Shown: positions 23,600 through 36,268 of the stretch, piece by piece | Layout: the number at the start of each line of letters is the position of its first letter | How positions within the stretch are numbered: the stretch's first letter is position 1 | Origin: Gnetum montanum | Lineage: Eukaryota > Streptophyta > Gnetopsida > Gnetales > Gnetaceae | Assembly (NCBI GenBank): GCA_015680685.1 | Contig: MNCI01007659.1 | Span: 74,848-138,847 of the forward strand | Reading direction: 5' to 3' | Length of the DNA: 64,000 bases | Translations under genes and position numbers: made by a program | The notes under the pieces: generated by a model | Databases searched by the model: none | What the model saw: only the letters and a program-made list of their open reading frames with translations | Told to the model about the DNA's origin: nothing

Positions 23600-25230
23600 C
23601 ATGTCAAATAATGGAGCTTCTTCCTCTTTGTCATCCCATCGTAATCAAGACAAGTGATCAATAACCACATTCTTAGTGCCATTTCGATCTACCATCGTAA
23701 GATTGAATTCCTACAAGTTCACTAGCCACCGTATGACATGAGGACTCACCGTTGGCTTGTTCATTAGGAATCAAATGGCACTATGATCTGTGTGCACAAA
23801 CACCTTCTATCCAAGCACATAATGCCTAAATTTCTCTAGAGCAAACACCACCACCATTAATTCTTTCTCTATAGTGATTTAGTTTAGTTATGCACTCACA
23901 ATGCTTCGACTAGTATACTAGATGTAGTATGGACGTTTCTTATCATCTAACTACATCAACACTATTCCTCAAGCATAATTCAATGCATCCATAATGATAT
24001 GAAATGGTTTGTTCTAGTCAAGTGCTTGTAGAATTGGAGTTTCTACAAATTTATCCTTTAGTAATTAGAATGCTTTTTCACATTCTGTGGTCCAAACAAA
24101 GGGAGCATCTTTCTTTGTTAGCTTGACCAATGGTTTTATGATCTTAGAGAAATTCTCTATGAATTGCTGATAGTAGCTAGTATGTCCAAGGAATGACCAA
24201 ACATCTTTAACTATTTCTGGCTGGTAGGTTATTCTTTAGATGATCCTTATTTTCTCCAGATCCACCTCAATTCCTGCTTGTGATATCTCATGCCCTAGTA
24301 TAATGCCCTCCTAGACCATGAGGTAACTTTTTTGCCAATTGAGCCGCAATTTAGTTTCAACACATCATTTTAGCACTTACTTAAGGTAGTCCAAGGCTTG
24401 CTCAAATGTAGCTCCATAGGTGGAGAAGTCATCCATGAATACTTCCATACCACAATAGATCTACTGTTAGAATGTGGCAGGAGTATTACATAGACCAAAC
24501 AGCATCTTGCGATATGCAAAAGTTCACCAAGGACTCGTCAATGTTGTCTTTGACTGATCTTCTGGTGCAATTTGAATTTGGTTATAGCCACTATAACCAT
24601 CTAGAAAGCTATAGTAACAATGCCTAGATATGGTGTTAAGTACCTGGCCAACAAATGGCAATGGAAAATGATCCTTGAATGCTACCATGTCCAGTAGCCT
24701 AAAATCAATACAGACTCGCCACTTGCCACCTTTCTTTGGTATAATTACAAGTGGGCTAACCCACTTGCTATTCACAATGGGATAGATGAACCCTGCCTTG
24801 AGGAGTTACTCAATTTCTTTCTTAACAATTTACTTTAATTTGGAGTTCAACCACCTCTGTGGTTGTCATTTTGACTTCATGGCTAGGTCAGTGTAGATGC
24901 GATGTTGGCATATCCTAGGATCAATTCCTATGAGTTTAAGATATGACCACACAAAATTTGCTAATCATCATTTAACTACTTTCAACAACATCTTTTTCTG
25001 TGCTAGAGAAAGTTTTGCATTGATTATAACCAACTTTTCATTCTTCAAAAATATATATTCCATTCTAGTTGGTAACATTTTCAACTCAAGGGGCTCTTAT
25101 TTGAAGTTTTTAGGAATTTCCAACTCTCACTAGTGAGTATCATCATTTATGTCATTAGAGAGTTAGTGATGAACCTACTCGAGTTCATCCATGTGTATGA
25201 CATATGCACATGTCAAGTTCTTAGTTGGTT
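23600..25230 (-). pseudogene. Reverse transcriptase and RNase H of element D pol
   Basis: The frame 24775-24524 carries GGKWRVCIDFRLLDM and YYSFLDGYSGYNQIQIAPED, typical of the Athila RT. The active-site box near 24440 reads VFMDDFSTYG and is intact. RNase H follows down to about 23650 with scattered stops. It is the best preserved RT box of the copies here. Confidence 0.85.
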
Positions 25231-25569
25231 CCATCTAAAATGTGTTGCTTCTAGCACACACTATTTGCATGTAGAGATAGATGCTTGCTTAACAGCCTAA
25301 AGTTTCTACACAAAATTGAACTCGATATCACTGTATGCAATGCATGGAAATCTCTTCTTCTCAATCTTTCTAAATGTGTTTTCTTTAGATATCTCCTAGG
25401 AAAGATCTCTGATGTCCATTCTTGCATCAATGGTGCTCAGCCATGCTCTTTCCATGATGATTGGGAAATCCTCTTTGCAATTCTCCACTTTGATTATCAG
25501 GAAGTTGATAGGATAAGACCACCCACAAACAATGGTCACACTATCTTCTACCAGTCCTAATGGAACAGT

Positions 25570-25890
25570 GATGAACTAGTCTGCCAATTCTAATCTTATG
25601 TTGCTCTTCTTGAAAGGAGGCAAGTTCCAAGCAGTGTACATCTCATGAGAAATTAGATTAACACCCAAACCTAAATTGAGAAGAGCCTTGCACGGTTCAT
25701 TCCCAAAAATCTGCAAATAAATTAAAGGACTTCCAAGATCAGCTAACTTCTTGGGAATATTTTCTACACAAATCCAATTAGACACAGTACCAATGAGCAT
25801 TACAATATGGATCCTAGGCAAAGTTGGTTTTGAAGGGAACTTAAAGGTATTAGATATAGAGAAAGATGCAAAAGTAGGGTTATCAACCAT
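25570..25890 (-). pseudogene. Aspartic protease domain of element D
   Basis: The 104-codon frame contains GNEPCKALLNLGLGVNLISH. The catalytic Asp is Asn and the D-S-G motif is lost. The frame is open, but the enzyme would be inactive. Confidence 0.8.
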
Positions 25891-25929
25891 GGGTATATGT
25901 AAGGGTTTAGGTAGACAGTGGGGTCAAAA

Positions 25930-28350
25930 GAAAGGTCTTTTCTTTGATTGAGCATTCAACCCCTCCAACAACTGATTTAGTTGTAGATTAACAACCCTTA
26001 TAGGGTTGTGTTGTTGCGATTGGGTTAGCAATTCACCCTGCATAGGTGGAGCAGGCAGTAGCTATGCAGGTGAAGGAGGAGTGTGTGCATAAACAAGAGG
26101 AGGGTAAGGGTAAGAGGTGGTGTCCCTTCTATCATGTGGAAAATGAGCTCGATAGTAATTTGAAGGGTGGTAGTAAGACTAGAAATTGGAAATGTGACTA
26201 GAAGAGTCATGTGGAGACATGGGTTTGTTGAACATAGTAACCATATAGATTAGGCTACTAGTAAGGATATTGTTGCCTTAGTGGTGTTAGCACCCATGAT
26301 TATGGTTGCTACCACAGTTGATACTATTCATACAATTATGGTGGAGCTCCACTTGGATAATATCGTGGTTGCTAGTGGAACTACCTAAGATTACCTTGAG
26401 GATAAAGTAACCTTCTGGATGTTTGCCTTTGTGTAAGTTGTGGATGTAAGGCATACACCCCAAACTCTTGTAGATGTGACACAATGGGGCAACATCCTTT
26501 AGGGTGTTCATACTGATAGATGTCACACCCATGATCATCATATATTCACTATTTGCAACTTCTTCAATTGCAGTAATCTTACCCTTGCCTTTGTGATATG
26601 CACGTTCAACTTCCTTGTGCCTCCTGTGCTCATGGTCACTACGATGTTCTTTGGATTCCTCAACAATTTTGAGAATAGCTTGGAATCTATTGTTCATGGA
26701 GTCCCATAATAGATCAAACTTGGCCATAAATTCAAACTAGAATTTTTGAAGTGGCAAGGTTTTTTTATTCACCCCCTCATAAAATATGGACTCATCCTCA
26801 CTATCACAAAATCAAACTTTCCTCTTGCAAATGGAAGGATCACAGTTGTACTCTTCTACACTTTCTCTTTTTCTTAGTTTGTCCTCCTCTTTGATGACCT
26901 ACTCTATTAATATTTATATCTAATGGGCACTTAGTTTTGACAATCGTTCCTAGGCATTAACACCAAGGGTTCCCATCATTTCTGACTAAAACCTATCTAC
27001 TATGTGGCAAAGTTGATGTAATTAAGAACAACCATGGCCTAGGCATTTGTGCATTAAGGCGTAGTATCAGCCAATGGCAGCATCCAAGCGTTTGTGCCTT
27101 CCTTGTTTCCATCCTTGACTTTGGTTCCTTAAGTTGGACACCTTGGAGTACATTTGATATTTATCATTGAACAATTCAAGCATGGTACTTCATTGTCTAA
27201 TAGATTCCAACTCTAAGGACCACTACTAGTTTTTAGATTTTTTGATAAGTGTCCTAACGAACAACTTCAATTTCTACCACTTATTCTTTATGTTTTGCAA
27301 GGCACATGCATCTTGAAAAGCTTGAAGATGATACTGCAGATCAAAGTTATATCCTTCTTCAAATCAAGGAATATTGTTCAAGTCTAACCATTTAATCTGA
27401 CTATCCTTCACATGCCTTGTTGGAATTCTTACTACCTCTACAATTTTAAGCATACTTTGGGTACCAAGTAGAGGTTCATCAAGGCCTTGATCATGGTGCC
27501 TACAGTGCCCTCTACTACCCCTTCGTTCATGATGATGTGCCTCTCTTGAATGTCTACATCCTTGATCTTGTCTTTCTTGACAATTCCCTTAATCATTTTG
27601 ATCCCGTTAGTTATTTCATTCATTTCGATCATCTCAATCACAATCTTGCCTTCTATGGTCACAGTCAAAGCTAGAAGAAGATGATGATGATGATGAAAGG
27701 AAAGATGAAGGAGAACCAACACCATCATAGTGCCTACTTCCACCTCTTCAGTAATCATGATGACAATCATGATCTTGCTTCTTATCTACATCCCTATCTT
27801 GACTTGCCCCTCCAAATCCTTATTTGTCATTGGACCCCTTGTTACCAAAACCAAGATTTTCAATTATGGAGTGCAAGTTCTAATTTGAACCTTCATCACC
27901 AAAGTTAAAGAGAGGAGGTTCATTGAATGGAAAACCTCCAAAGAAGGGTTCCGCACTAGCTTGTTGGTACAACAAGAATGAAGAGTCATTAAGTTCTTTT
28001 CCCTTTGAAAATTTATAGCATTGTTCTAATTATCGATCTTGCAGACATTGTGCTTCAGTCAGATGATAATCCCTGGCATCAGTATCTTCCACAATATACT
28101 CCCAATGATAGTCTTCAAGACCACATCATGTAAGCATTTGATAGAGCATTGCAGGAACAGCTCGATTGGGCAGCAACACAATGTTGCCTTCCATGTAACG
28201 TCACTGTAGGTATTCATCCTAGCGTAGAATGAAGGTAAAGTTTGGTACATACTCATTAGGATGAGTATATAAAATTCAATATTGTTGAGGCACTGGCTGA
28301 TGAGCTCTATTAGTCTTGGATGATGAAGTGCTCTTGTGAGAAGAATACAT
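25930..28350 (-). pseudogene. gag of element D
   Basis: Starts at ATG 28350 (MYSSHKSTSSSKTNRAHQP), followed by THPNEYVPNFTFIL. It continues in broken frames with a low-complexity basic and Ser-rich middle, a capsid-like part around 27350-26300, and a Cys/His cluster near 26480. The start resembles that of element A (MFSSSHKSTSPP). Confidence 0.7.
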
Positions 28351-28489
28351 GTTCGGTTAGCGAAATAAAAATCAGTGTGCTCTAAGTATTTGTTGTAGTA
28401 ATTTTAAAATAAGATATGACTCTAAGGTTCATTCCAATGATTTAAATACTTTTCACTAGGTCATAGATAGTGCATGAAACAATAAAAAG

Positions 28490-28509
28490 GTCCTCAACAA
28501 TGACATCAA
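28490..28509 (-). promoter_or_regulatory. Degenerate primer-binding site of element D
   Basis: Next to the 5' LTR the minus strand reads TTGATGTCATTGTTGAGG. It can be aligned with TGGCGCCGTTGCCG only loosely; its position is the main evidence. Confidence 0.45.
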
Positions 28510-29309
28510 TGATGAGTGGCAAGGTATCCCTACGCCCAACCATATGAATTACTAAGGCATTACGAGCGATCTGGTCAAATTCTGTGGACCTATAGTTATC
28601 TAATGCACTAGCTCTTCTAGGAAGTGAAATGGGCATTGAGAACATTCGTTGTCTTCCCAACTATACTTGTGAGGTTCAAGGGTATTGTTTAAGTGTAGTT
28701 GAGGTATATGATTTTTCTTATGATTTTATGTTTTATAGATGTAATCGCCTACAACAAGAACGAAGAGTAGAATAACTTAAAATCTAACTTGTTTACTACC
28801 TATCTAGCCTAACACAAGTAACCACTCCACTTTCCTAGACATATCCTGAACACATATAATACTATTGGGCTACCAAACGTTAAGCGTTGTTGGGTTACCA
28901 AGTACTATATGAATGCTTGAAGTGGTCGTGCTCATGTTCATATAAATTGCTTAGTTCAAATACATTAAAGTAAAGAGCAAGAAAGTAAAATGCATTAAAA
29001 GAAATAGTAATCTATTCTTAGTACTGCAAGGATTGTCAAAAGAGTTCGTTTTATTCCCGTCATACTACTACACTCTAATACATCAGTCCTCAAACAAAAA
29101 ACCATACACACTTAGACTCCTTCTATGGGCACTCAAAAAATATTCTAACTCTAAGGAAAATAAATGGCAAAAGCTTCACTACTCTGACTAAAAACTAACT
29201 CCCAAACTATGCAAAAACTAGAGCCTGGGTGCAGTATTTATAGACTTGAAGTACACACTCTGACATCACATATGCAACGTCACAGCAAACAGCAAAAATG
29301 TGTCCATCA
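28510..29309 (-). repeat. 5' LTR of element D
   Basis: 800 bases with plus-strand ends TGATGAG and TCCATCA. A TATA box on the minus strand lies at 29235-29242. Shared LTR blocks such as CATATCCTGAACAC link it to the LTRs of A and C. Confidence 0.75.
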
Positions 29310-29704
29310 CCCTTCTTGTACATGGCCAAGATTCGATCTCATGAGGATTAGTTCTGAACATTCAAGTAGAAAGATAATATTATCCTATAAGTCTCTCCAA
29401 GTGGAAAACGAATGTGAAATCAAGATAATATGAATCAGTATGAGAATATGAAATTCTTATTTACATGAATGCACACCAATCTTCTTTACTATAATCTTTT
29501 TCATGAATTTCATTAAGATCAATAACATGTGAAGATTCCACTTTAATTGTAGAAACCATTTAATTTGTTTCATACTTAAGTGTATGTATGTTTTGAAAAA
29601 TTATTCTAAGTATAAAAGATATACTTTGTGAGATACTTGATATAATGAACGATCTAAAATCAACTAACTGGTAAATATTAATACATTCCTAACAACAGTG
29701 CCAA
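29310..29704 (-). other. Leader remnant with primer site between D and the next LTR
   Basis: About 395 AT-rich bases. The last 15 (minus strand TTGGCACTGTTGTTAGG, 29688-29704) are a tRNA-Asp-type primer site for the LTR at 29705. The rest is probably the 5' leader of that element, cut off at the border with D. Confidence 0.55.
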
Positions 29705-30574
29705 CGATGAGTGGTTGGGTATTCCAACACTTAATTATACAAGCCACAAGTGTCACATGTGACCAAATCATAATCCATAGATGAAAAATGTAAGTATATT
29801 AGTGAGTTGAGAGGAAGTTCATGATCGTTGTCTTCCCACTTAGAGTTAGCGAGGTGCAAAACATATGGTTTAAACTCTTACTGAGATACAAGATAAATTG
29901 ATGTTATCTAGCTTTAAATATGCTAAGTGTCAACATGATAAAAATGATTATAAATTCTAATTCTAAGTACAATGAAAATGTGAAGCCATTCTATCCTATG
30001 GTGATAAGCATTCATTCCTAGTTTTCCATACATGTCCTAGACTAATGTAACTTTTATTGGGATTATCAAGCAACTTTACTATTGAGAGAATTAAGCAAAG
30101 TCACTACTAGATTACCAAAAAATTACACTTTATGCTTGAAACCAATTGTGCTTATTCTATCTTACTAACAAGCATTAGAATAGTAAATGACTTAAGAAAT
30201 GTAAATGACTTAATAAAAGTAAACATTATAGAAAGTAAATTTATTCTAAGTGATATGCTATAATGATGAAGAATAATATCCATCTTTATTATCATTCATG
30301 AATTGTGTCCTAGAACAATCTACTTGAATAAAGATTCTGTACAACTGTAATTCACCATACTATGGGCATTCACACTAACTATAACTTTGAAAAAATAAAC
30401 TAAAAGAATTTTGCTAAGTGTTGGGCCTAAACATTTTTTCAATGTGATGGTAGAATAGTATTTATAAGCATGACCATGGCTTACTACATTGTATCTACAA
30501 TATCATATGTAGGGCTACGATATCACATATATGATATCATAGTCCTCAATATCAAAGTGTTTCATTACCTATCA
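29705..30574 (-). repeat. Isolated 5' LTR of an F-family element
   Basis: 870 bases from CGATGAG (29705, a decayed TGATGAG) to CCTATCA (30574). A TATA box on the minus strand is at 30459-30466 and an AATAAA signal near 30280. Its primer site is at 29688-29704, so it is the 5' LTR of a minus-strand element whose body is gone. It is most similar to 37-949 in inverted orientation. Confidence 0.7.
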
Positions 30575-31989
30575 AATTCATACACTGCCTATAGCCTATA
30601 CTAAAACAACAATATGAAAAAAAGTAAACCATACAAAATAACTCAATCAACTAAGGATCTAATCAACATTGCATAAAAACATAACACTACCCTACACAAC
30701 ATCTCAAATACTAGCAACACCACTAACAACAACACAAAAAACCTTATCATAAACTACACCATATCGTACATAACATCATAAGCAAAAGCATAAAAGAACA
30801 TTATACAAAGGACTTGGAAACACACCACACAAAACAACAAACAAACAAAAAAGGGTGAAATAAGATAACATGAAAGAGAAAATAAGAAAAGAAAAAGAAG
30901 ATATTAATATGGTAAGGGCAACAATAGCTATGAACAAGATTAGGTATAATTATATCTCTAGATGGAAAATAACAAATAATCTTACTATAGATTTATGCCT
31001 TGAGGATGGTTAACAAGAAGATGATCACTGCAAAGAATAGTATCTCTTGCTTTAATTCCTTCATTTTAATCTCATACATAATCTTAACCTGATGATGATG
31101 ATGCTTCTTGTTGCTATTTATGGTTAGTTATAGATACAAAACTTTAACTAAATACTTTAACAAGCAAACTATATCCAATTTAGTTTAACAATAATTTAAT
31201 CCTATTATTTTAATTTTAGGTTATTACATTTTTAAAGCACAAACAGGGGTAATTTAAAGATAATTTAAATTTAAATGTAGAAAAATAATTAACATAAAAT
31301 TTATATTTAAACAAACAACAAAAAGAATGTGATAAAGAAGAAAATTTGATAGAAAGAGCCTTTTTTATCTTAAAATTATAGCCACTAAATCTACAATATT
31401 CAAAGCAATGGATTAAGCAACAACCATAAACTACAAGAATATTATCATTAGAAAATGCGAATGTAAATAGAAACAATGTTGTTGGTCCATGGATGCTAAA
31501 ATTTTCTAACAAAATGAAGAATAAGAGTCCTAGCTCAATGAAGGACCATCTCAAATAACTTGCTTTATCTTTGCATTAAAATCCTACAATTTGTCTCACC
31601 AAAAAAATGCAAATCACTTGTGAAATCAAAATTTCAAGAAGTTACATATGAAGAGATTATGATTCCATAAATGAAAAGTTAGGATGTCAAAGATTACTTG
31701 AATGCTAAACTTGCTAAGTTGTAAAATGATTTTCCAAAGTGTTTTGAATGTCTTTAATTTGAATATTTATAAATTTAATTTTATTCACTAGTCTTCACCA
31801 TAATGTAAAAAGTAAAGAGTTACAAAATTAACATTTAAATTTAATATTAGAATCATTAACTTTAGTTATAATATTCAATAAATTCAAAGTAAAAAGACAA
31901 ACACAATATGATATCATGATTTTTGAATGAAATATGATGTCAAGGATGTGCAACCTAAAATAAGTGAAACATAGGTACACCACAAGATT

Positions 31990-32064
31990 TATAGAAGTTT
32001 ATCACTTAGTGCTACATGGTAGAATCAAGCCTATGACCTGAGGTTTCCAAGCCAAGATCAAATA
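31990..32064 (-). mobile_element. tRNA-derived SINE remnant
   Basis: On the minus strand CTTGGCTTGGAAACCTCAGG is followed by TCATAGGCTTGATTCTACCA. The second part resembles RNA polymerase III box B (GGTTCGANTCC). The wording matches the better copy at 34258. The box A end is missing. Confidence 0.5.
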
Positions 32065-33833
32065 TGATGTCATTTGAAGTTGAAGCTAATTTTCATTTTA
32101 TAACTAACACTCATAATCTATATAAATTCTCATTAGAACAATACTCCAAAAAATGATGATGAAAATCCAAGATAAAGGGTTATTGCAAACAAAGTTCTAT
32201 AACTTAATAAATGGAATATTGAAAGCACATTCTTTAATATAATCCTAGCATGTTTATAAAATGGAAAAAGTAGTATTTCAAAACCTTTAGGAAAATGTAC
32301 AAAAAAACAAACATTTCTATTTGAATAGTATGAAGAAAGGTCTTAATTCAAAGTTAAACTATTTATCAGCTATAATTCCTTACCATTTATAGTACATAAT
32401 TAGTAGAATACAAATAAGATATCATCATATATGGCTCAAAATTTCTCATGAAGAATGAATATGTCAAATTTGCAATACAAATAGCATTTAAAATGAATAC
32501 TACACTTTTTTTTGTAATATCGTACATTTGGGCACATTATACATAAATGGAATATTGCAATTGAAAATTAAGTTCATTTGTTCTAAATAGTACTAAGAAC
32601 ACTTGGCAATTTTCTCAATGATGTTTTTAAAACCTATAGAATATACATTTCAATTATTCAATAAATCAACATGTTATACTAACATAATAAAATTTCAATT
32701 TCAATTTCAATTATTAACTTATGAATTCAAAGTTAACACCAAGAGGTAAATTAGCATTAGTTGTTAACTATGGTTATTGAAGCTTGAAAATTTATGATAA
32801 GAGTTAACAATGATCATTAACTTTACTTTCTATTATTAAGAATTAATGATAGTTAATGTTAGGTGCTAACAAGTAACTTCCATTTTTGAACTTTAAAACA
32901 TGTAAAGAAAGAGAATAAAATTCAACAAGCAAAATAAAATTAGGAGGAAGAGAATCAAAATAGAAATACAAAATACAAATTCAAACAGATAAAACATGTT
33001 AAGCACAGAAATTTAAATCAAACATCATTGCCTACTATTTAAATGCTTTTCTATAAGACTATCGATTCTAATATAATTTTTTCAGTTATATTTAAACAAT
33101 ATTATCGATCCTACCCAAGTAATGATGGGACAAAAAAGTAATTAAAATGACACATCATAAAAGATTGGATAAATCTAGTGGTTGCACATTGCATTTGCTA
33201 TGTCAAACATTAAAAAGCAATTAACTTTCAATTAATAGTCTTTAGAATTTATGTACAACAAAAAAGCAAAAGCAACCAAGAGACAACTATTCAAAATCAT
33301 GAATCTGGAATGGGACAAAATGAGAAAAACATATTATAAATATTTATCCATAACAAAATAAGAACTGAAAATGAAGAAGTGAAAAGTAAAAGGTTGCCTT
33401 TACAATAAAATGTAGAGGAAAGATATAACAAAAAAATCAAGGACATTGGTGACAAACTTGCACAAAAATATATAGGGCTATAAAAAATGAAAAAAAGTGA
33501 ATAGAAAAAAATCGTTAATAATAAACTAAAAGAAACAAAGATAACAAAATGTAAACTTATTACCTTAATTTTAAAAGTAGAGTTTACCATATTGTCATCA
33601 ACTTCATCTTTCTTTTTATCGAAAATTACATTTAACTAATACTATTGGTTCTACCATTGTTTAGGCAATGTTGCCCAAGTAGTAGTAAGACCATTAAAAA
33701 TAAAATCCTTTCTACCAGTTAAAAGGAGATCACAACCTATTTAGTATACTAAGCATTCAAAAGTTAAGCTTCAAGGAATTTGGTACATACTTATAAATAA
33801 ATAGTTACTAATATTAGCGTGTCAATAACCTAG

Positions 33834-33882
33834 AAGGATTTCTAATAATTTACAATGTTACTTAAAAGGATTTCTAATAATT
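33834..33882. repeat. Short tandem duplication
   Basis: AAGGATTTCTAATAATT occurs at 33834-33850 and 33866-33882, a period of 32 bases. It is a local duplication with no evident function. Confidence 0.7.
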
Positions 33883-34257
33883 GACCACATTGCCTATTGA
33901 ATGTCTATTATGAGGCATTAGAAAAAATTTGTAAAATAAAAATGGATAAAACTAAATTCTATCCAATAGAGTGAGGCTTCATTCATTTAATCTTTTTAAT
34001 TTTTTTAATTCTAACATACATGTACATTATTATTAGCAAAAATGTACAATCTTTTATTAATTGAATGATTCAAGAAAAAATGATAAACAGTTCCTTTTCT
34101 TAAATTATCCTCACTAACTTTGTAGTATATAATTTAAAGTAAAATATTAGATCACATACCAACAGTTTGTTAACAAATTGATAGTAGAGTTCTTTCTTAA
34201 CAAAATTCAATAGTTAAACCCAATAAATTTAACATCTAGAAATAGAAATAGTTGTTA

Positions 34258-34400
34258 AATTGTTGGCTTAGTGGTACGAGTCTTGGCTTGGTAACCTCAA
34301 GTCATAGTTTCAATTCCAACAGGAATTTTTTAAACTAGTCTGATATATCCAAAGGGTTCAAAAGGATGTAAGTAAAAAATTTAGTTTCAATTACAGTTTT
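34258..34400 (+). mobile_element. tRNA-derived SINE remnant (best copy)
   Basis: TGGCTTAGTGG (34264-34274) fits the box A consensus TRGYNNANNNG. AGTTTCAATTCC (34306-34317) fits a decayed box B, at normal tRNA spacing. The stretch between them (TCTTGGCTTGGTAACCTCAA) recurs at 32064-32040. No clover-leaf can be closed, so this is a SINE head rather than a working tRNA. The 3' end is a guess. Confidence 0.55.
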
Positions 34401-34832
34401 TATTCCTTTTTGATGATACTCACACTCCATTTATGACACTTACCCAATGACAAACCTTAGATGACACTAGCCCGATAATAACGTTGGCTATACACTAGGT
34501 ATATTTTAATTAGAAATATTAAGTGAATAGTATGATTTTTCAAATTCAAATTATATTTACACTAAATAATATCCTACTTCAAGTACAACTCAATTCCTTT
34601 GTTATAAATATTGTAATAGGATTACTTCTAATTAAAAATTGCTAAATTCATTTCTTCTAAAATTTTGTAACATAATAGTTTAGTATCATAAGATATCTTT
34701 TCAACTAAACATAAATAAATTGTGGTTAGACATTCATCTAGTAAGATTTATCTCCTTACTTTCTATATCATGATTCAAAGATGTTTCTTTGGCATATATC
34801 ACTTCTAATTTCCCCTTATTCAACAAATTCAA

Positions 34833-36101
34833 AATATAGATGCATTACTATGGTAACTTTCTTATAAACTAAAACTAAAATTATATGTTAATTATAAGCC
34901 CTAGTTCCATGGATGTGTTCTATGCACATTGTGTTTGTAGTCTAGCACGTTCAGTTGAGGTTATTAGTCATCAATGATGTATCCTTGCCTCTTAGGTCAC
35001 ACTTTGAAGTTTCATGCTTAATTCCAACCCTTTAAGATGATTCCAACTTCATTGAGATATCCAAAGATCATTCTGTCATGTGCCTTTTAGTTTAGCTTAT
35101 TTTGATGGGAAAGTGATCAATCATGGATCATGTGGGGATGTGCTAACTACCCTACACTAGTGCACCTCCTATGTCAACATAGGGATGTCAATGCACCCCC
35201 TTCCTAATATTGATTGACTACTTTTGTCTACAGTGTGACCTAGGTTGACTAATATGGTGTCAATGAGCCTCCATTAACATTGAGATGCTAAGAAACATTC
35301 TTTGTTGCCATGTGAAAACTATACATACCCAAGGAGAGTTCTCCCATAACAACAATGTTTAATTATTAATTTTCTTGGGCTTGTGGTGCCTAATTTGTAT
35401 AAAGAGCTCTTCCTTACTTGGGTAAGCTAATTTCCTTCCCTATTTGTGCATATTTTAATTCTTCACTTCCACAAGTACAGCTAGACTCTGTCAAGGTGCT
35501 ACCTTGCTTATGTAGCCTAAAACCATTTGGTCAATGTAGAGTCCAGTGTTTTCACAGTAAATAAAGCTTATGGTTTTATTCATTTTACTATTGATTCCTT
35601 ATATTAAAATAACAAAAATATTATAAAACCTTAAAATCCAAAAAATATTTATTTAATTTTCATTTTTATAAGCTACAACAACTTAACCTTACCTAAGGAG
35701 GTCATAACTATATAGCATGATGTTGGACCATCAAGATTACGACTAAGAGCCATTTTATTGCATTTTTTATCTAGTGTCACACCTGTCCTTTGAAGGATTG
35801 AGACACACACAAACACGTGTGTGTGTGTGCGCACACGTGTGCGTGCATGCGCATTACCCTTGTCCCTAAGTGGGATTGCAATGTATGTATGTCTATTTTT
35901 AGTTTGTTCTTCATAATCATAAAATACACAAATATTATAAACTATAAAATCATAAATATTTTCTATTCTATCTTTCTCCATGGTTACATGAAATTGAATT
36001 ATATCATATGTATTATAATATATTTTACACTTTTTGAACATAACAACATACACAAGTGTTCTTGGCAATCCACTCAACATCATCTTCAAAGCTTATGACT
36101 A
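34833..36101 (+). repeat. 5' LTR of element B
   Basis: Aligns with 44589-45515 plus 55591-55759. Shared blocks include ACTACCCTACACTAG, a TATA-like TATACATA at 35320-35327 (TATAAATA in the 3' copy) and CCACTCAACATCATC near the end. A short GT/AC microsatellite (about 35803-35850) lies inside. Outer borders are approximate; a weak primer-site match follows at 36104. Confidence 0.7.
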
Positions 36102-36268
36102 GCTCGCACTATGATTTGAATGATATATCCCTTAATCTAAAGTCAATGGAACCCTTATCATTGGCATGATTGACATGGAAGGCATTGTTGAATTATCTAG
36201 AAATCCTTATACAGTTTTGATTTTAGCTTTTATTCAAACCAAGTGTATTGGTTATAGACACAAGCAAG

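Larger units (their letters stand above)
20110..29309 (-). mobile_element. Athila-like LTR retrotransposon with shortened 3' LTR (element D)
   Basis: Minus-strand element with a full 800-base 5' LTR (28510-29309), gag, protease, RT, RNase H, integrase, a 2-kb 3' region, a polypurine tract at 20230 and only about 120 bases of 3' LTR. Target duplications cannot be tested because the low end is lost. Gene order and motifs match C and A. The RT active-site box is intact (FMDDFS), but stops are present throughout and the integrase Glu is replaced. Confidence 0.8.
30575..34832. other. AT-rich intergenic region without a recognisable gene
   Basis: More than 4 kb of AT-rich sequence. Minus-strand frames at 31216-31554 and 33297-33590 are rich in Phe, Leu, Ser and Tyr as expected from T-rich DNA and show no family signature. 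Two SINE remnants and a short tandem repeat are the only structures I can name. Confidence 0.5.

Noticed and set aside
31216-33590. Phe/Leu-rich minus-strand frames (31216-31554, 33297-33590) that look like membrane proteins
   Set aside because: They arise from T-rich DNA, have no start context or homologous motif, and lie in AT-rich intergenic sequence.
34258-34335. Possible functional tRNA gene
   Set aside because: Boxes A and B are present but decayed and the acceptor and anticodon stems do not pair, so it is treated as a SINE head.
35803-35850. Alternating GT/AC stretch as a Z-DNA or regulatory element
   Set aside because: It lies within the 5' LTR of B but is much shorter in its 3' LTR, so it is better explained as a microsatellite.
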